64,000 bases of DNA from Prochlorococcus sp. AG-355-O17 (GTDB taxonomy: Bacteria; Cyanobacteriota; Cyanobacteriia; PCC-6307; Cyanobiaceae), in contig QCEK01000001.1 of NCBI GenBank assembly GCA_003280655.1, positions 128,388-192,387 on the forward strand, given 5' to 3'. Positions 22,761 through 33,164 of the stretch are shown one piece after another (position 1 is the stretch's first letter; each line of letters begins with the position of its first letter). Below the pieces are notes generated by a model that saw nothing but the letters and a program-made list of their open reading frames with translations, had not been told where the DNA came from and did no database searches. A program made the translations under genes and the position numbers.

Positions 22761-23303
22761 TTACTTGGAAAGAGATAAGCCAAGTTTTCTTATTTGTGAA
22801 GCAAGGGAAGCATCAATTACTTTTGATCCTACACTGGCGACGAAACCACCAATAAGAGATGGATCGATTTTAGTTACAAGTTCTAATTTTTCTGTTCCAG
22901 CAATATTGATGATCTTTTTGGTAATTAAACCTTTCTGTTCATCAGTAAGCTCGACTGCAGAAGTAACAGTTGCCAAAGCAATATTACTATTTTCTCGGTA
23001 AATCTCTAAAAACCTATCAAGAATTGAAGTAAGGATTCCAATTCTTTGCCTATCGGCCAATAATTTTAAGAAATTCAGTAAAGAAGAATTAACTTTATTT
23101 GAAAAAATTTCAATAATGATTTTCTTCTTAGCATCTGTTTCTAAAATGGGAGAGGATAGTGCCTTCTCCAATTCAGGGGAATCATTTATTAATTCCAAAA
23201 GTTGTTTAACCTCTGAAACCATCTCTTCAGTTTGCGAATTTTCATTCACAACTTGAAGTAATGCCTCCGCATATGGTGTAGTAACTGAATTTAAAAGTGG
23301 CAT
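22761..23303 (-). CDS. atpH: ATP synthase F1 subunit delta
   Basis: Position in operon; LIGGFVASVGSKVIDASLASQIRKL. Confidence 0.96.
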   Translation of the reverse strand: MPLLNSVTTPYAEALLQVVNENSQTEEMVSEVKQLLELINDSPELEKALSSPILETDAKKKIIIEIFSNKVNSSLLNFLKLLADRQRIGILTSILDRFLEIYRENSNIALATVTSAVELTDEQKGLITKKIINIAGTEKLELVTKIDPSLIGGFVASVGSKVIDASLASQIRKLGLSLSK

Positions 23304-23815
23304 TAGTTCACCTCAATATTATTGATTGATTGAGTTACCAAATTTTCTTGAGTTGTTTGATCAAGTCGATTTGGGAGAGAATCTAAAGCTTTCTTAATTG
23401 CCAGTTCAACAGCTTCTTTTCGAAGTTGAGAAATTGCTCTGGATGCCTCAGAGCTCTCATCAGAGATTGCACTTTGTTTAATTCGTGCCATCTCCTCTAT
23501 CGCTTTTTTCTCACTTTCCATTCTGATTGATTCAGATCTTTTAAGGGAATCTGCTTTTATTTGAGAAGCTTTTTCTTCTGCTGAAGATAAATCTTTCTTC
23601 GCCTTTTCTAGAGCTTGAGTTGCATTGAGGAGTCGATCTTCTGCATCTTTTAATTCAAGAAGGATTCCCTCTCTCCTTTTTTGAAGCATTTTACCTAGAA
23701 AACCAGGTAAAAATTTATAAAGACCGAAAACTACTACAGCCCAATTAAGGATATTAGTTTCGAATAAATTGAAGTTTAATCCAAAACCTTCTGTAGCTAA
23801 AAGAGTTAAATTCAT
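23303..23815 (-). CDS. atpF: ATP synthase F0 subunit b
   Basis: Position; N-terminal TM plus long charged helix. Confidence 0.95.
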   Translation of the reverse strand: MNLTLLATEGFGLNFNLFETNILNWAVVVFGLYKFLPGFLGKMLQKRREGILLELKDAEDRLLNATQALEKAKKDLSSAEEKASQIKADSLKRSESIRMESEKKAIEEMARIKQSAISDESSEASRAISQLRKEAVELAIKKALDSLPNRLDQTTQENLVTQSINNIEVN

Positions 23816-24273
23816 TTTTCTAGAATCAATCTATTAACAATAAGTTCGCTTAGATCATCAGCCTGTTTAGAAAGTTGATCGCGAGCAGCAGATGTCTGCG
23901 TTTCAATTTCTAGTCTTGCTTTTTCTTTTGAAGCATTTGCTTCATTGTTAGCAAGTTCTAGTGCTTCTTTATAAAGCTTGTCAGACTCATTCTCAGCTTC
24001 GCTCACAATTCTTTGGGCTTCTGTTCGAGAACTTTGAAGCTGAGTTAATAAATCAGCTTCTAATTTTTTAACTTCAGAAAGTTTATTTTTGGCCTCAATA
24101 ATATTATTACTTACAAACTTTTCTCTTTTTTCTACAACATTGCCAACAGGCTTAAAAAAGAGAGAATTAAGTATGTAAGTAAGCGCAACTACTTGTATCG
24201 CCATTAATGGCAAAGTGGCATTTATATCAAATAATCCACCTTCTGTAGCACCAAAAAAATTAAAGGCCAACAT
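23812..24273 (-). CDS. atpG': ATP synthase F0 subunit b'
   Basis: Position; [16 protein letters not shown]; second b-type subunit typical of phototrophs. Confidence 0.93.
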   Translation of the reverse strand: MLAFNFFGATEGGLFDINATLPLMAIQVVALTYILNSLFFKPVGNVVEKREKFVSNNIIEAKNKLSEVKKLEADLLTQLQSSRTEAQRIVSEAENESDKLYKEALELANNEANASKEKARLEIETQTSAARDQLSKQADDLSELIVNRLILEK

Positions 24274-24342
24274 ATGATTCAGTTGAAGTTAAAAAATTAA
24301 ATATTAAATATTGCTAATAAGGATTAGAAGCAATATTAACTT

Positions 24343-24606
<264 letters not shown>

Positions 24607-24665
24607 TTAATACTTGTGATAATCTTTGTTGTCATACACGCTTGGACATCCTTTCTTTAAAGAAT

Positions 24666-24736
24666 GGGTCTGATATTTTCAGACCTACGCGATTAGATAT
24701 TTTGCCAGATTACAGACCCTTTGTAAAAGCGTCTGA
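24666..24736 (-). promoter_or_regulatory. atpB-atpE intercistronic region with alternative hairpins
   Basis: GGGTCTGA 24666-24673, TCAGACCT 24679-24686, CAGACCC 24713-24719, GTCTGA 24731-24736; pairings are mutually exclusive. Confidence 0.55.
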
Positions 24737-24752
24737 ATGTATTAGAAAATAG

Positions 24753-25478
24753 CTAATGATGTTCTTCAACGGCTTCTCCAATGTAGTAGGCCGCTAAAGT
24801 TGCGAAAATCAATGCCTGAATTGCACTAGTAAATAATCCTAGGAACATAACAGGTATTGGGAGAATTAGTGGAACTAAAAAGACTAAAACACCAACAACA
24901 AGTTCATCAGCCAAAATATTTCCAAATAGCCTGAAAGATAGTGATAGAGGTTTTGTAAAGTCTTCTAGAATTTTGAAAGGAAGCATAATCGGAGTTGGGT
25001 GAACATAGTATTCAAAGTATCTCCAACCCTTATTGCTTAAACCTGCATAGAAATAAGAAAGTGAAACCAATAAAGCCAAGGCTATTGTTGTATTAATATC
25101 TGCAGTTGGGGCTCCTAATTCTCCACTTGGTAACTTAATCAATCTCCAAGGAATTAAAGCTCCTCCCCAATTACTAACGAAGACAAATAAAAATAAAGTT
25201 CCTATAAATGGCATCCAATCTCTATAAACTTTTTCGCCTATTTGCGTCCTAGCAAGATCTCTTATGTAATCCCATAGGAACTCAAGCAAGTTTTGAAGGC
25301 CTTTAGGATCATTTTCCATTTTTTTAGTTCCTAAAGAAATAAAAACTAATAACGCTCCTAACAAAATCCAAGATGTTAAAAATACCTGGCCATGAAGTCT
25401 GATATTTCCAATCTGCCAATAAAGATGTTGGCCAACTTCTAATGCTGCAAAATTTGTTAGCAAGGAATTAAAAAACAT
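24753..25478 (-). CDS. atpB: ATP synthase F0 subunit a
   Basis: [59 protein letters not shown]. Confidence 0.98.
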   Translation of the reverse strand: MFFNSLLTNFAALEVGQHLYWQIGNIRLHGQVFLTSWILLGALLVFISLGTKKMENDPKGLQNLLEFLWDYIRDLARTQIGEKVYRDWMPFIGTLFLFVFVSNWGGALIPWRLIKLPSGELGAPTADINTTIALALLVSLSYFYAGLSNKGWRYFEYYVHPTPIMLPFKILEDFTKPLSLSFRLFGNILADELVVGVLVFLVPLILPIPVMFLGLFTSAIQALIFATLAAYYIGEAVEEHH

Positions 25479-25501
25479 TTGTTTTGAATAAAAAAATTTA
25501 C

Positions 25502-25978
25502 TTAAAAACGTGAAAAATAAAGAATGAGTGAAGGCTTATAAATGAAAAAACCTATCATTGCAGGAAAAATATCCAAAGATCCTAGCTTGCTCGCAAAAAT
25601 AAAGAGGCAAACTGGAACCAATAGTTGCAATTTTGATACACCTGATGATTCTTTACCAAGTTTTCCTATACTTTTAGCAAGCAAACGAAGGTAAAAAATG
25701 CCGGAAATTGCACCTATAAAAATACTAAAACCAAAAGTAAAGCCTAGAAAAATTCCAGTTATTGATGCTAATAAAATAGAAACAATAAAAGTAATTCCAA
25801 AAATTGTTAATTGCAATTTTGTGTATTCATCATTTTGTGAAAGCAAATTATATATTTGATTGGCAATGCCAGATTTACTTTTTTTGATGATCGAATTATT
25901 TAGGGGTTGAGGAAATTGAACATTCTTAGTAGAAGGATGCTCAAGTTTTTTTCTATTTGAGTCCACTGATGTGAACAT
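25502..25978 (-). CDS. atp1: ATP synthase protein I
   Basis: Four TM segments, first gene of atp operon. Confidence 0.85.
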   Translation of the reverse strand: MFTSVDSNRKKLEHPSTKNVQFPQPLNNSIIKKSKSGIANQIYNLLSQNDEYTKLQLTIFGITFIVSILLASITGIFLGFTFGFSIFIGAISGIFYLRLLAKSIGKLGKESSGVSKLQLLVPVCLFIFASKLGSLDIFPAMIGFFIYKPSLILYFSRF

Positions 25979-26195
25979 AGTTTAGAAACCCTCTCTGAAT
26001 GGTTTGAAGTAAGTATATAAACTCACGGAATCTATCACGGAGAGGTACCTTTTAGCTAGTTTTTTTTTATAAAAAATTAATTCTTAAGATTTATGATGAA
26101 TCTGTAGACCATTTTTTACTTTATTCTTCAAAATAAAATTTATGAAAAGTCATATTTATTAATAGCTTTAGTACTTTAAAACATTAATAAAAGAC

Positions 26196-27494
26196 TTGGC
26201 AAAATCTCAATTAAACGTCTCAATAGTACATATACATCTAAAAAATACATCTAAAAAATTGGAGATAAGTCAAGAAACAATAAAATATAAAAGAATTTCT
26301 AAAAGAAAAAAAACCTTTAGTTCTAATTACAAAAAAAATCTTTTCAATTTAACAGAGTCTATGTTTCCCTTGCCTTGGACGATATGGCCTTATGAGGCAA
26401 AAATCCTCATTGTCCTTATTGGAATTTGGTCAATATTAGGAATATGCATTCTTGGATCGTCAAGTTGGTGGGTGGCTAGTAAGGAAATGGGAAATTGGGC
26501 TTACTTTTTAAAAAAACAAATTATTTGGACAATGCCAGGAATAGGTCTATTTTATTTCGTTATTAATACAAAAATTAGAAATCTTTTAAAGTTTTCAGGA
26601 ATTACTTTTTATATTTTATTCTTTTTGATTTTCCTTACTAATTTAACTGGAATTACAGTTAATGGATCTTCAAGATGGCTAGTGCTTGGCAATTTACGTA
26701 TGCAGCCATCTGAATTAGTTAAACCTTTTGTGATTTTAGAAGCTTCTAACCTTTTCGCACATTGGAATCTAATAAATAATTATAAAAAATTTATTTCAAT
26801 AATAATCTTTGGTTTATTAATTTTATTAATACTTAAACAGCCTAATTTAAGTACTGCATCATTAACTGGAATTCTTCTTTGGGTAATGGGCTTATGTGGG
26901 GGTGTAAAACTTAGCTCTCTTTGCTCATTTGCTTCAATAGGGTTCATTACTGGATGTATTAGCATCCTTAATAACGAATATCAAAAACTTAGAGTTACTT
27001 CATTTATAAATCCTTGGAAAGATCAACAGGAAAGTGGATTTCAATTGGTTCAGAGTTTATTAGCTATAGGTTCAGGTGGTCTATTCGGTCAAGGTTTTGG
27101 CTTATCTATACAAAAATTGCAGTACCTACCTTTTATGTACACAGATTTTATTTTTGCCATTTTTGCTGAAGAATTTGGTTTGTTAGGATGTACTTTATTC
27201 CTAGGTTTTCTCGCAGTTTTCTCATATATAACTGTAAGAATTGCTCTCAAGTGCAGGAATAATTATACAAAATTAGTTTCTATTGGATGTGGCGTATTAT
27301 TAATTGGTCAATCAATAATGCATATTGCTGTAGCAACAGGCTCTATGCCTACTACGGGCTTACCACTACCTTTCATTAGTTATGGTGGGAATTCATTAAT
27401 CGCATCATTTTTTATTGCAGGGATGTTACTGAGATGTTCATTAGAATCTACAGGCTTTATAGGTATGATTAGTACACGAAAGACTCTCAATTAG
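26196..27494 (+). CDS. ftsW: FtsW/RodA/SpoVE-family cell division protein (TTG start; a later ATG at 26361 is possible)
   Basis: NGSSRWLVLGNLRMQPSELVKP; AEEFGLLGC; GLPLPFISYGGNSLIA. Confidence 0.92.
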   Translation: MAKSQLNVSIVHIHLKNTSKKLEISQETIKYKRISKRKKTFSSNYKKNLFNLTESMFPLPWTIWPYEAKILIVLIGIWSILGICILGSSSWWVASKEMGNWAYFLKKQIIWTMPGIGLFYFVINTKIRNLLKFSGITFYILFFLIFLTNLTGITVNGSSRWLVLGNLRMQPSELVKPFVILEASNLFAHWNLINNYKKFISIIIFGLLILLILKQPNLSTASLTGILLWVMGLCGGVKLSSLCSFASIGFITGCISILNNEYQKLRVTSFINPWKDQQESGFQLVQSLLAIGSGGLFGQGFGLSIQKLQYLPFMYTDFIFAIFAEEFGLLGCTLFLGFLAVFSYITVRIALKCRNNYTKLVSIGCGVLLIGQSIMHIAVATGSMPTTGLPLPFISYGGNSLIASFFIAGMLLRCSLESTGFIGMISTRKTLN

Positions 27495-27576
27495 TTAGAA
27501 TTTATAAGATTTAAATCAAGCTATCGAATCATTCAATTTAGTTATTTCAGAATTATCTCAAAAGGGTAATCTGCTT

Positions 27577-28233
27577 ATGCAGAATGGCCTTAATAATCCT
27601 GGCCTATTTACTATATTTTTGGTTTTCAGCGCAGGACTTTTAACGAGTCTTGGCCCATGCTCATTATCATTACTACCCATCACTATTGCTTATGTAGGAG
27701 GAACAGAGAAAAGTAAATTTAAACTTATTAGTTTTTCAGGAGGAGTCGTTTTTTCACTCGTTGCGCTTGGAGCTGCCAGTGGATTCTTAGGCAGGATATA
27801 TGGACAAATTCCATCTTATTACACTTCGATCGTTGCCTTAATAGCAATAATAATGGGTTTAAATTTACTAGGGATTTTAAAGTTTCAGTTCCCGAATGGA
27901 CCTGATTTAAAAAAAATTGAAGATAAAATACCAACTTTTATAGCACCTTTTGCCATAGGGACTACTTTTGGACTGGCTTCTTCACCTTGCATTACACCAG
28001 TTTTAGCAACTCTTCTGGCTTGGGTATCGCAAGCCAAAAATCCAACAATATCTATTATTTTTTTATTTTTCTTTGGTATAGGCCAAGTAACTCCATTAAT
28101 CGTTGCAGGAGCTACTGCAGAAAACTTAAAACAATTTTTGGCGCTTAGAAAATTTAGTCAAATAATTCCGACTTTAAGTGGGATATTTTTAGTTTCCCTA
28201 GGGTTATTAAATTTATTATCAAATTGGATTTAA
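27577..28233 (+). CDS. ccdA: Cytochrome c biogenesis transmembrane protein CcdA
   Basis: GLLTSLGPCSLSLLPITIAYVGG; FGLASSPCITPVLATLLAW. Confidence 0.92.
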   Translation: MQNGLNNPGLFTIFLVFSAGLLTSLGPCSLSLLPITIAYVGGTEKSKFKLISFSGGVVFSLVALGAASGFLGRIYGQIPSYYTSIVALIAIIMGLNLLGILKFQFPNGPDLKKIEDKIPTFIAPFAIGTTFGLASSPCITPVLATLLAWVSQAKNPTISIIFLFFFGIGQVTPLIVAGATAENLKQFLALRKFSQIIPTLSGIFLVSLGLLNLLSNWI

Positions 28234-29520
28234 ATGATTATTTTTAAGAATTTAATTTTAAGAATATCAAGTTTAAGATTCGCCATATCACTAATAATTT
28301 TCATAGCTATTACAAGCGGCATAGGTACTTTTATACCTCAAGGAAGTAGTAATAAATTTTATATTGATAATTTCGATAGTGCTCCCATTTTTGGATTTTT
28401 AGATGGAGAAAAAGTTTTAATACTTCAATTGGATCATATATATACAAGCTTTTGGTTCTTATTTACTTTAATTCTTCTTTGCATTTCCCTAGCAGCTTGT
28501 AGTTTCAGGAGGCAAATCCCTTCATTAAAAGCTTCATTAAAATGGACTGAATACAAAAGCGAAAAAAAATTTAGCAAACTGCAACTAACTACAAGTCATC
28601 CAATCAATCAAGATGGAGAACATATATCAAAAGTAGATTTATTACTTAAAAAAAGAGGATGGAAAACATACAATTTTAAAAGTCATATTTCTGCAAGAAG
28701 GGGTTTAATTGGAAAAATCGGACCTTTAGTTGTACATATCGGATTAATAGTCTTACTTATAGGTTCTGCATATGGAAGTTTCACAAGTCAATCAAAAGAA
28801 CAATATTTACTGCCTGGAGAAAGTTTAGATCTTGTTAATGAGAGCACAAACTCAAAAGCAAATGTAAAATTAGTCGATTTTTCTATAGAAAGAGAAAGTG
28901 ATGGTGTACCTAAACAGTTTATTTCAAAATTAAATTTTTCTTCTGAAGATCTAAATCTAAATGGAATAAAAACCACCAAAGTTAATCACCCAATCAGGTT
29001 TAAAGGATTAACTATTTATCAAGCAGATTGGGCAATATCAAATGTTGTTTTGGAAATAGATAATATCCTTTATCAATTAAAATTAAAGGAAATTCCCGAA
29101 ATCGGTAATCAAGTTTGGGGAGTTTTAATTGAATTAGGATCGGAGACTAAAAAAAATTTCCTTTTAACAATAGATAATGAAAATGGTCCACTTAAAATTT
29201 CAAATATAGAAAATTTTTCCGGGATTAATCTCTATATCAATGACAATCCTTTAGAAGTTAATTCTTCAAGAGTATCTCTGAAAAAAATAATCCCCAGCAG
29301 TGGTTTAATAATTAAAAATGATCCGTCTATACCATTTATTTACTTTTCTTTTATTTTAATAATTTTTGGAACAATAATAAGTCTTATACCAACTAACCAA
29401 TTATGGATTCTTGTAAATGATGAATCACAAAAATTATCTATTGGAGGCCTTAGCAATAAAAATCTAGTTGGTTTTAAAAAAGAATTTTTTAAATTGTCAG
29501 AAGAAATAAAAAAATTTTAA
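28234..29520 (+). CDS. ccsB: Cytochrome c biogenesis protein Ccs1/CcsB (ResB family)
   Basis: [39 protein letters not shown]; directly after ccdA. Confidence 0.93.
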   Translation: MIIFKNLILRISSLRFAISLIIFIAITSGIGTFIPQGSSNKFYIDNFDSAPIFGFLDGEKVLILQLDHIYTSFWFLFTLILLCISLAACSFRRQIPSLKASLKWTEYKSEKKFSKLQLTTSHPINQDGEHISKVDLLLKKRGWKTYNFKSHISARRGLIGKIGPLVVHIGLIVLLIGSAYGSFTSQSKEQYLLPGESLDLVNESTNSKANVKLVDFSIERESDGVPKQFISKLNFSSEDLNLNGIKTTKVNHPIRFKGLTIYQADWAISNVVLEIDNILYQLKLKEIPEIGNQVWGVLIELGSETKKNFLLTIDNENGPLKISNIENFSGINLYINDNPLEVNSSRVSLKKIIPSSGLIIKNDPSIPFIYFSFILIIFGTIISLIPTNQLWILVNDESQKLSIGGLSNKNLVGFKKEFFKLSEEIKKF

Positions 29521-29927
29521 TTTCTTTTCTTCCCACTAAAAATATCTAACTGCATAGAAACATTCCCTCTGGGGTTAAATGCAGCGTTTAAATGTATCCA
29601 GTGAGGTGAACCTTCATTCACTAAATCATCCATAATTCTATTTACAACTTCCTCATGTGAAATTTTTATATCTCTAAAATTATTGATATAAAGCTTCAAA
29701 GACTTCAACTCATAGACTTTCAAATTAGGTTGATAAATAATATTCAGCTTTGCAAAATCTGGATAACCAGAGAAGGGGCACTTACATGTAAATTCAGGTA
29801 ACTGAATAGAAATTTCATAAATTCTTTTCTTGTTCGGATTATCAAAACAAATTATTTTTGATTCTTCAATAATTCTCTCACCATATAGCGGTCTTTGGGT
29901 CGAATCCTCTAATTTAGCTGTATTCAT
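29517..29927 (-). CDS. queF: NADPH-dependent 7-cyano-7-deazaguanine reductase
   Basis: [44 protein letters not shown]. Confidence 0.95.
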   Translation of the reverse strand: MNTAKLEDSTQRPLYGERIIEESKIICFDNPNKKRIYEISIQLPEFTCKCPFSGYPDFAKLNIIYQPNLKVYELKSLKLYINNFRDIKISHEEVVNRIMDDLVNEGSPHWIHLNAAFNPRGNVSMQLDIFSGKKRN

Positions 29928-30116
29928 TTTTAGTAGAACTTCTTTACTAAACCTATATAAAAACTATATGTAAAGATAAAAATTCGCAAAAGTATCAACA
30001 AATCTAAGTATTACAATTGACTAAGTCAAAAGCTATTAAATCTTATTTTTGTATCAGTCGTAACATTCATAATGTCGGCCAAAAGGGTTATATATGTTTA
30101 GTTCAATTAAAAATTA

Positions 30117-30362
30117 ATGGACATTTGTTTAATAACTATCGATAACAACTTAAATAAATCCCTTCAACCGAAAAGCGCAATAGGAATGTTATGGCTTCAA
30201 ACACACTTTGATAATGATCAGTGGGAAGCTTTGTCAAATAGTACAGTAATAATTTCTGAAGAAAATTGCCAACTATTAATTGAAGACGCCACTAATGCGG
30301 GCCTTAATATTAAATGTTTTTCTGATATTTCAATGTTGGATGTTTTCCCAAAAAACAATTAA
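30117..30362 (+). CDS. Hypothetical 81-aa protein upstream of glnB
   Basis: ORF, same strand, 24 bp before glnB; AIGMLWLQTHFDNDQWEALSNSTVIISEENCQLLIEDATNAGL. Confidence 0.65.
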   Translation: MDICLITIDNNLNKSLQPKSAIGMLWLQTHFDNDQWEALSNSTVIISEENCQLLIEDATNAGLNIKCFSDISMLDVFPKNN

Positions 30363-30725
<363 letters not shown>

Positions 30726-30726
30726 T

Positions 30727-31539
30727 TCAAAGAGTTTCTTTTACTAAATTTTGTATATATTCACTATTAATCTTTTTATTTGATTGACTTCCTAAGGTCA
30801 TCCAAGCTAAATATTCATGATTTCCAGCTGGACCTACTAGAGGAGAAGCTATCAAATTATTTATATTCCATTGGAAATTCTTAGCAGCATAAATAACAGA
30901 CTCTATAGCCTCAGTATGGAATTTAGGATTGCGAACAACTCCGCCTTTACTGACTTTATCTTTACCCACCTCAAATTGGGGTTTAATCAAAAATACTCCC
31001 TCAATACAATCACCTTCTAATAAATTACTAATAGATTTAAAAACTAACTTTAATGAAATAAAAGACAAATCAGCAACCACAAAATTTGGTAACTCATTAC
31101 TTCTAGATAAAAGATCATTAGGTTTTAAATTTCTTATATTAGTTCGTTCAAAAAGTATGACTTTTGGATTATTTCTAATCTTCCATGCAGTCTGTCCATA
31201 ACCAACATCTATCCCATAAACTAACTTTGCTCCTTGTTGCAATAAGCAATCAGTAAATCCCCCAGTAGAGATTCCTGCGTCAATACATATTTTATCTTTT
31301 ACTTTAACTTCAAGTTTATTAAATGCCTCCAATAATTTTTCGCCGCCCCTTGATACAAACATAGGTTCGGAATCAATAAAAAATTCAGATCCAATTAATA
31401 CTTGTTGTCCAGGTTTATCCCATACTTTCCCATTGATATCTCTAACCTTGCCCGCAAGAATTAAACCTTGGGCTTTTTGACGAGTTTCACATAAACCACT
31501 TTTAAGGAGATAAAGGTCTAATCTACTTTTTTTAATCAT
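30727..31539 (-). CDS. tlyA: TlyA-family rRNA 2'-O-methyltransferase (S4 + FtsJ domains)
   Basis: SRLDLYLLKSGLCETRQKAQGLILAGKV; SRGGEKL; DAGISTGGFTDCLLQQGAKLVYGIDVGYGQ. Confidence 0.9.
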   Translation of the reverse strand: MIKKSRLDLYLLKSGLCETRQKAQGLILAGKVRDINGKVWDKPGQQVLIGSEFFIDSEPMFVSRGGEKLLEAFNKLEVKVKDKICIDAGISTGGFTDCLLQQGAKLVYGIDVGYGQTAWKIRNNPKVILFERTNIRNLKPNDLLSRSNELPNFVVADLSFISLKLVFKSISNLLEGDCIEGVFLIKPQFEVGKDKVSKGGVVRNPKFHTEAIESVIYAAKNFQWNINNLIASPLVGPAGNHEYLAWMTLGSQSNKKINSEYIQNLVKETL

Positions 31540-31583
31540 CTATTAATCAATAAAAAAAGACTGAATAATGAACTTCTACAAGA

Positions 31584-31670
31584 TTAAGATCCAAATTCTT
31601 TAATACCTTCCAATTTTAAATAAGAACTAAAAAATTTCCCATTATTAACGAAAGGAATAAATGCAAACAT
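31584..31670 (-). CDS. Candidate 28-aa micro-ORF (not in supplied ORF track)
   Basis: MFAFIPFVNNGKFFSSYLKLEGIKEFGS*. Confidence 0.2.
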   Translation of the reverse strand: MFAFIPFVNNGKFFSSYLKLEGIKEFGS

Positions 31671-31820
31671 TTTTATATTTAAGCTTTCTTAATTCGCCAG
31701 AAAAATGTACATAAGAAAATAATAGCCAGACAAATATGTTCAATGGCTAGTACATCTTTAAGGTATAGAGCAATAATTCGATTTTGGTTATAAAGTTTAA
31801 ATTGATAATTAATAAAAATT

Positions 31821-33116
31821 GTGATCGAGCGTTACACATTACCCGAAATGGGGAAAATCTGGACTGATAGCGCAAAATTCCAGAGTTGGCTTAAGGTTGA
31901 AATAGCTGCATGTGAAGCAAATTTTTCCCTGGGAAAAATTCCTGAGAATGCCATGAAAGAGATACGTTCAAATGCAAAGTTTGATGAATCTAGAATTACA
32001 GAAATTGAGAAAGAAGTTAAACATGATGTAATAGCATTTCTTACAAGCGTCAATGAATTTGTAGGAGATTCTGGAAGATATATACATGTTGGTATGACCA
32101 GTAGTGATGTACTTGATACTGGCTTATCTCTTCAGTTAAAAGATTCTTGCGAATTGTTATTAGAAGAAATTGAGAGCCTAGAAAATGCAGTCAGATTATT
32201 AGCAAGAAAACATAAAAATACCTTAATGATTGGCAGATCTCATGCAATTCATGGGGAGCCAATTTCCTTCGGTTTTAAACTTGCTGGATGGTTAGCAGAA
32301 ATAATAAGAAACAAAAAAAGATTGTTAACACTGAAAGAATCTGTAGCTATTGGACAAATAAGTGGTGCAATGGGAACTTACGCTAATACGAATCCCAAAG
32401 TAGAACAAATTACTTGTGATTTACTCGGCTTAAAACCAGATACAGCAAGTACGCAGGTCATATCGAGAGACAGGCATGCAGAATATGTGCAAACTATTGC
32501 ACTAGTTGGCGCTTCTCTAGATAGATTCGCAACTGAAATAAGAAATTTACAAAGAACTGATGTTTTAGAAGTTGAGGAGGGCTTTACAAAAGGGCAAAAA
32601 GGAAGTTCTGCCATGCCTCATAAAAGAAATCCTATTCGAAGTGAGAGAGTAAGCGGTTTAGCAAGAATTTTGAGGAGTTATGTCTTAACAGCACTGGAAA
32701 ATGTTCCACTTTGGCACGAAAGAGATATTAGCCATAGTTCAAATGAACGTATCATGTTACCTGACGTATCAATCTGTTTGCATTTTATGCTCAGGGAAAT
32801 GAAAGATATAGTAAGTAATTTAGAAGTTTATCCAAAAAATATGCTCAAAAATTTAAATATTTATGGTGGTGTAATCTTTAGTCAGAAAGTTTTACTTTTG
32901 CTTGTAGAGAAGGGGTTATCCAGGGAAAAGGCTTATAGCTTAGTACAAAAAAATGCGCATCAGGCGTGGAATACTGAAAATGGGAATTTCAAACAAAATA
33001 TAGAGAGAGATAATGAAATTATGGATTTTATTGATCAAAGTGACTTAGAGGAATGTTTTAATCCTTCAATTCATCTTAATAATTTAAGTGTAATATGGGA
33101 GAAGTTAGGTATCTAG
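31821..33116 (+). CDS. purB: Adenylosuccinate lyase
   Basis: MIERYTLPEMGKIWTD; TSSDVLDTGLSLQL; GSSAMPHKRNPIRSE. Confidence 0.98.
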   Translation: MIERYTLPEMGKIWTDSAKFQSWLKVEIAACEANFSLGKIPENAMKEIRSNAKFDESRITEIEKEVKHDVIAFLTSVNEFVGDSGRYIHVGMTSSDVLDTGLSLQLKDSCELLLEEIESLENAVRLLARKHKNTLMIGRSHAIHGEPISFGFKLAGWLAEIIRNKKRLLTLKESVAIGQISGAMGTYANTNPKVEQITCDLLGLKPDTASTQVISRDRHAEYVQTIALVGASLDRFATEIRNLQRTDVLEVEEGFTKGQKGSSAMPHKRNPIRSERVSGLARILRSYVLTALENVPLWHERDISHSSNERIMLPDVSICLHFMLREMKDIVSNLEVYPKNMLKNLNIYGGVIFSQKVLLLLVEKGLSREKAYSLVQKNAHQAWNTENGNFKQNIERDNEIMDFIDQSDLEECFNPSIHLNNLSVIWEKLGI

Positions 33117-33164
33117 GATTACTGAAAACCTTATCTAAGTTAAACCAGTGTTTTCAGAGGAATA

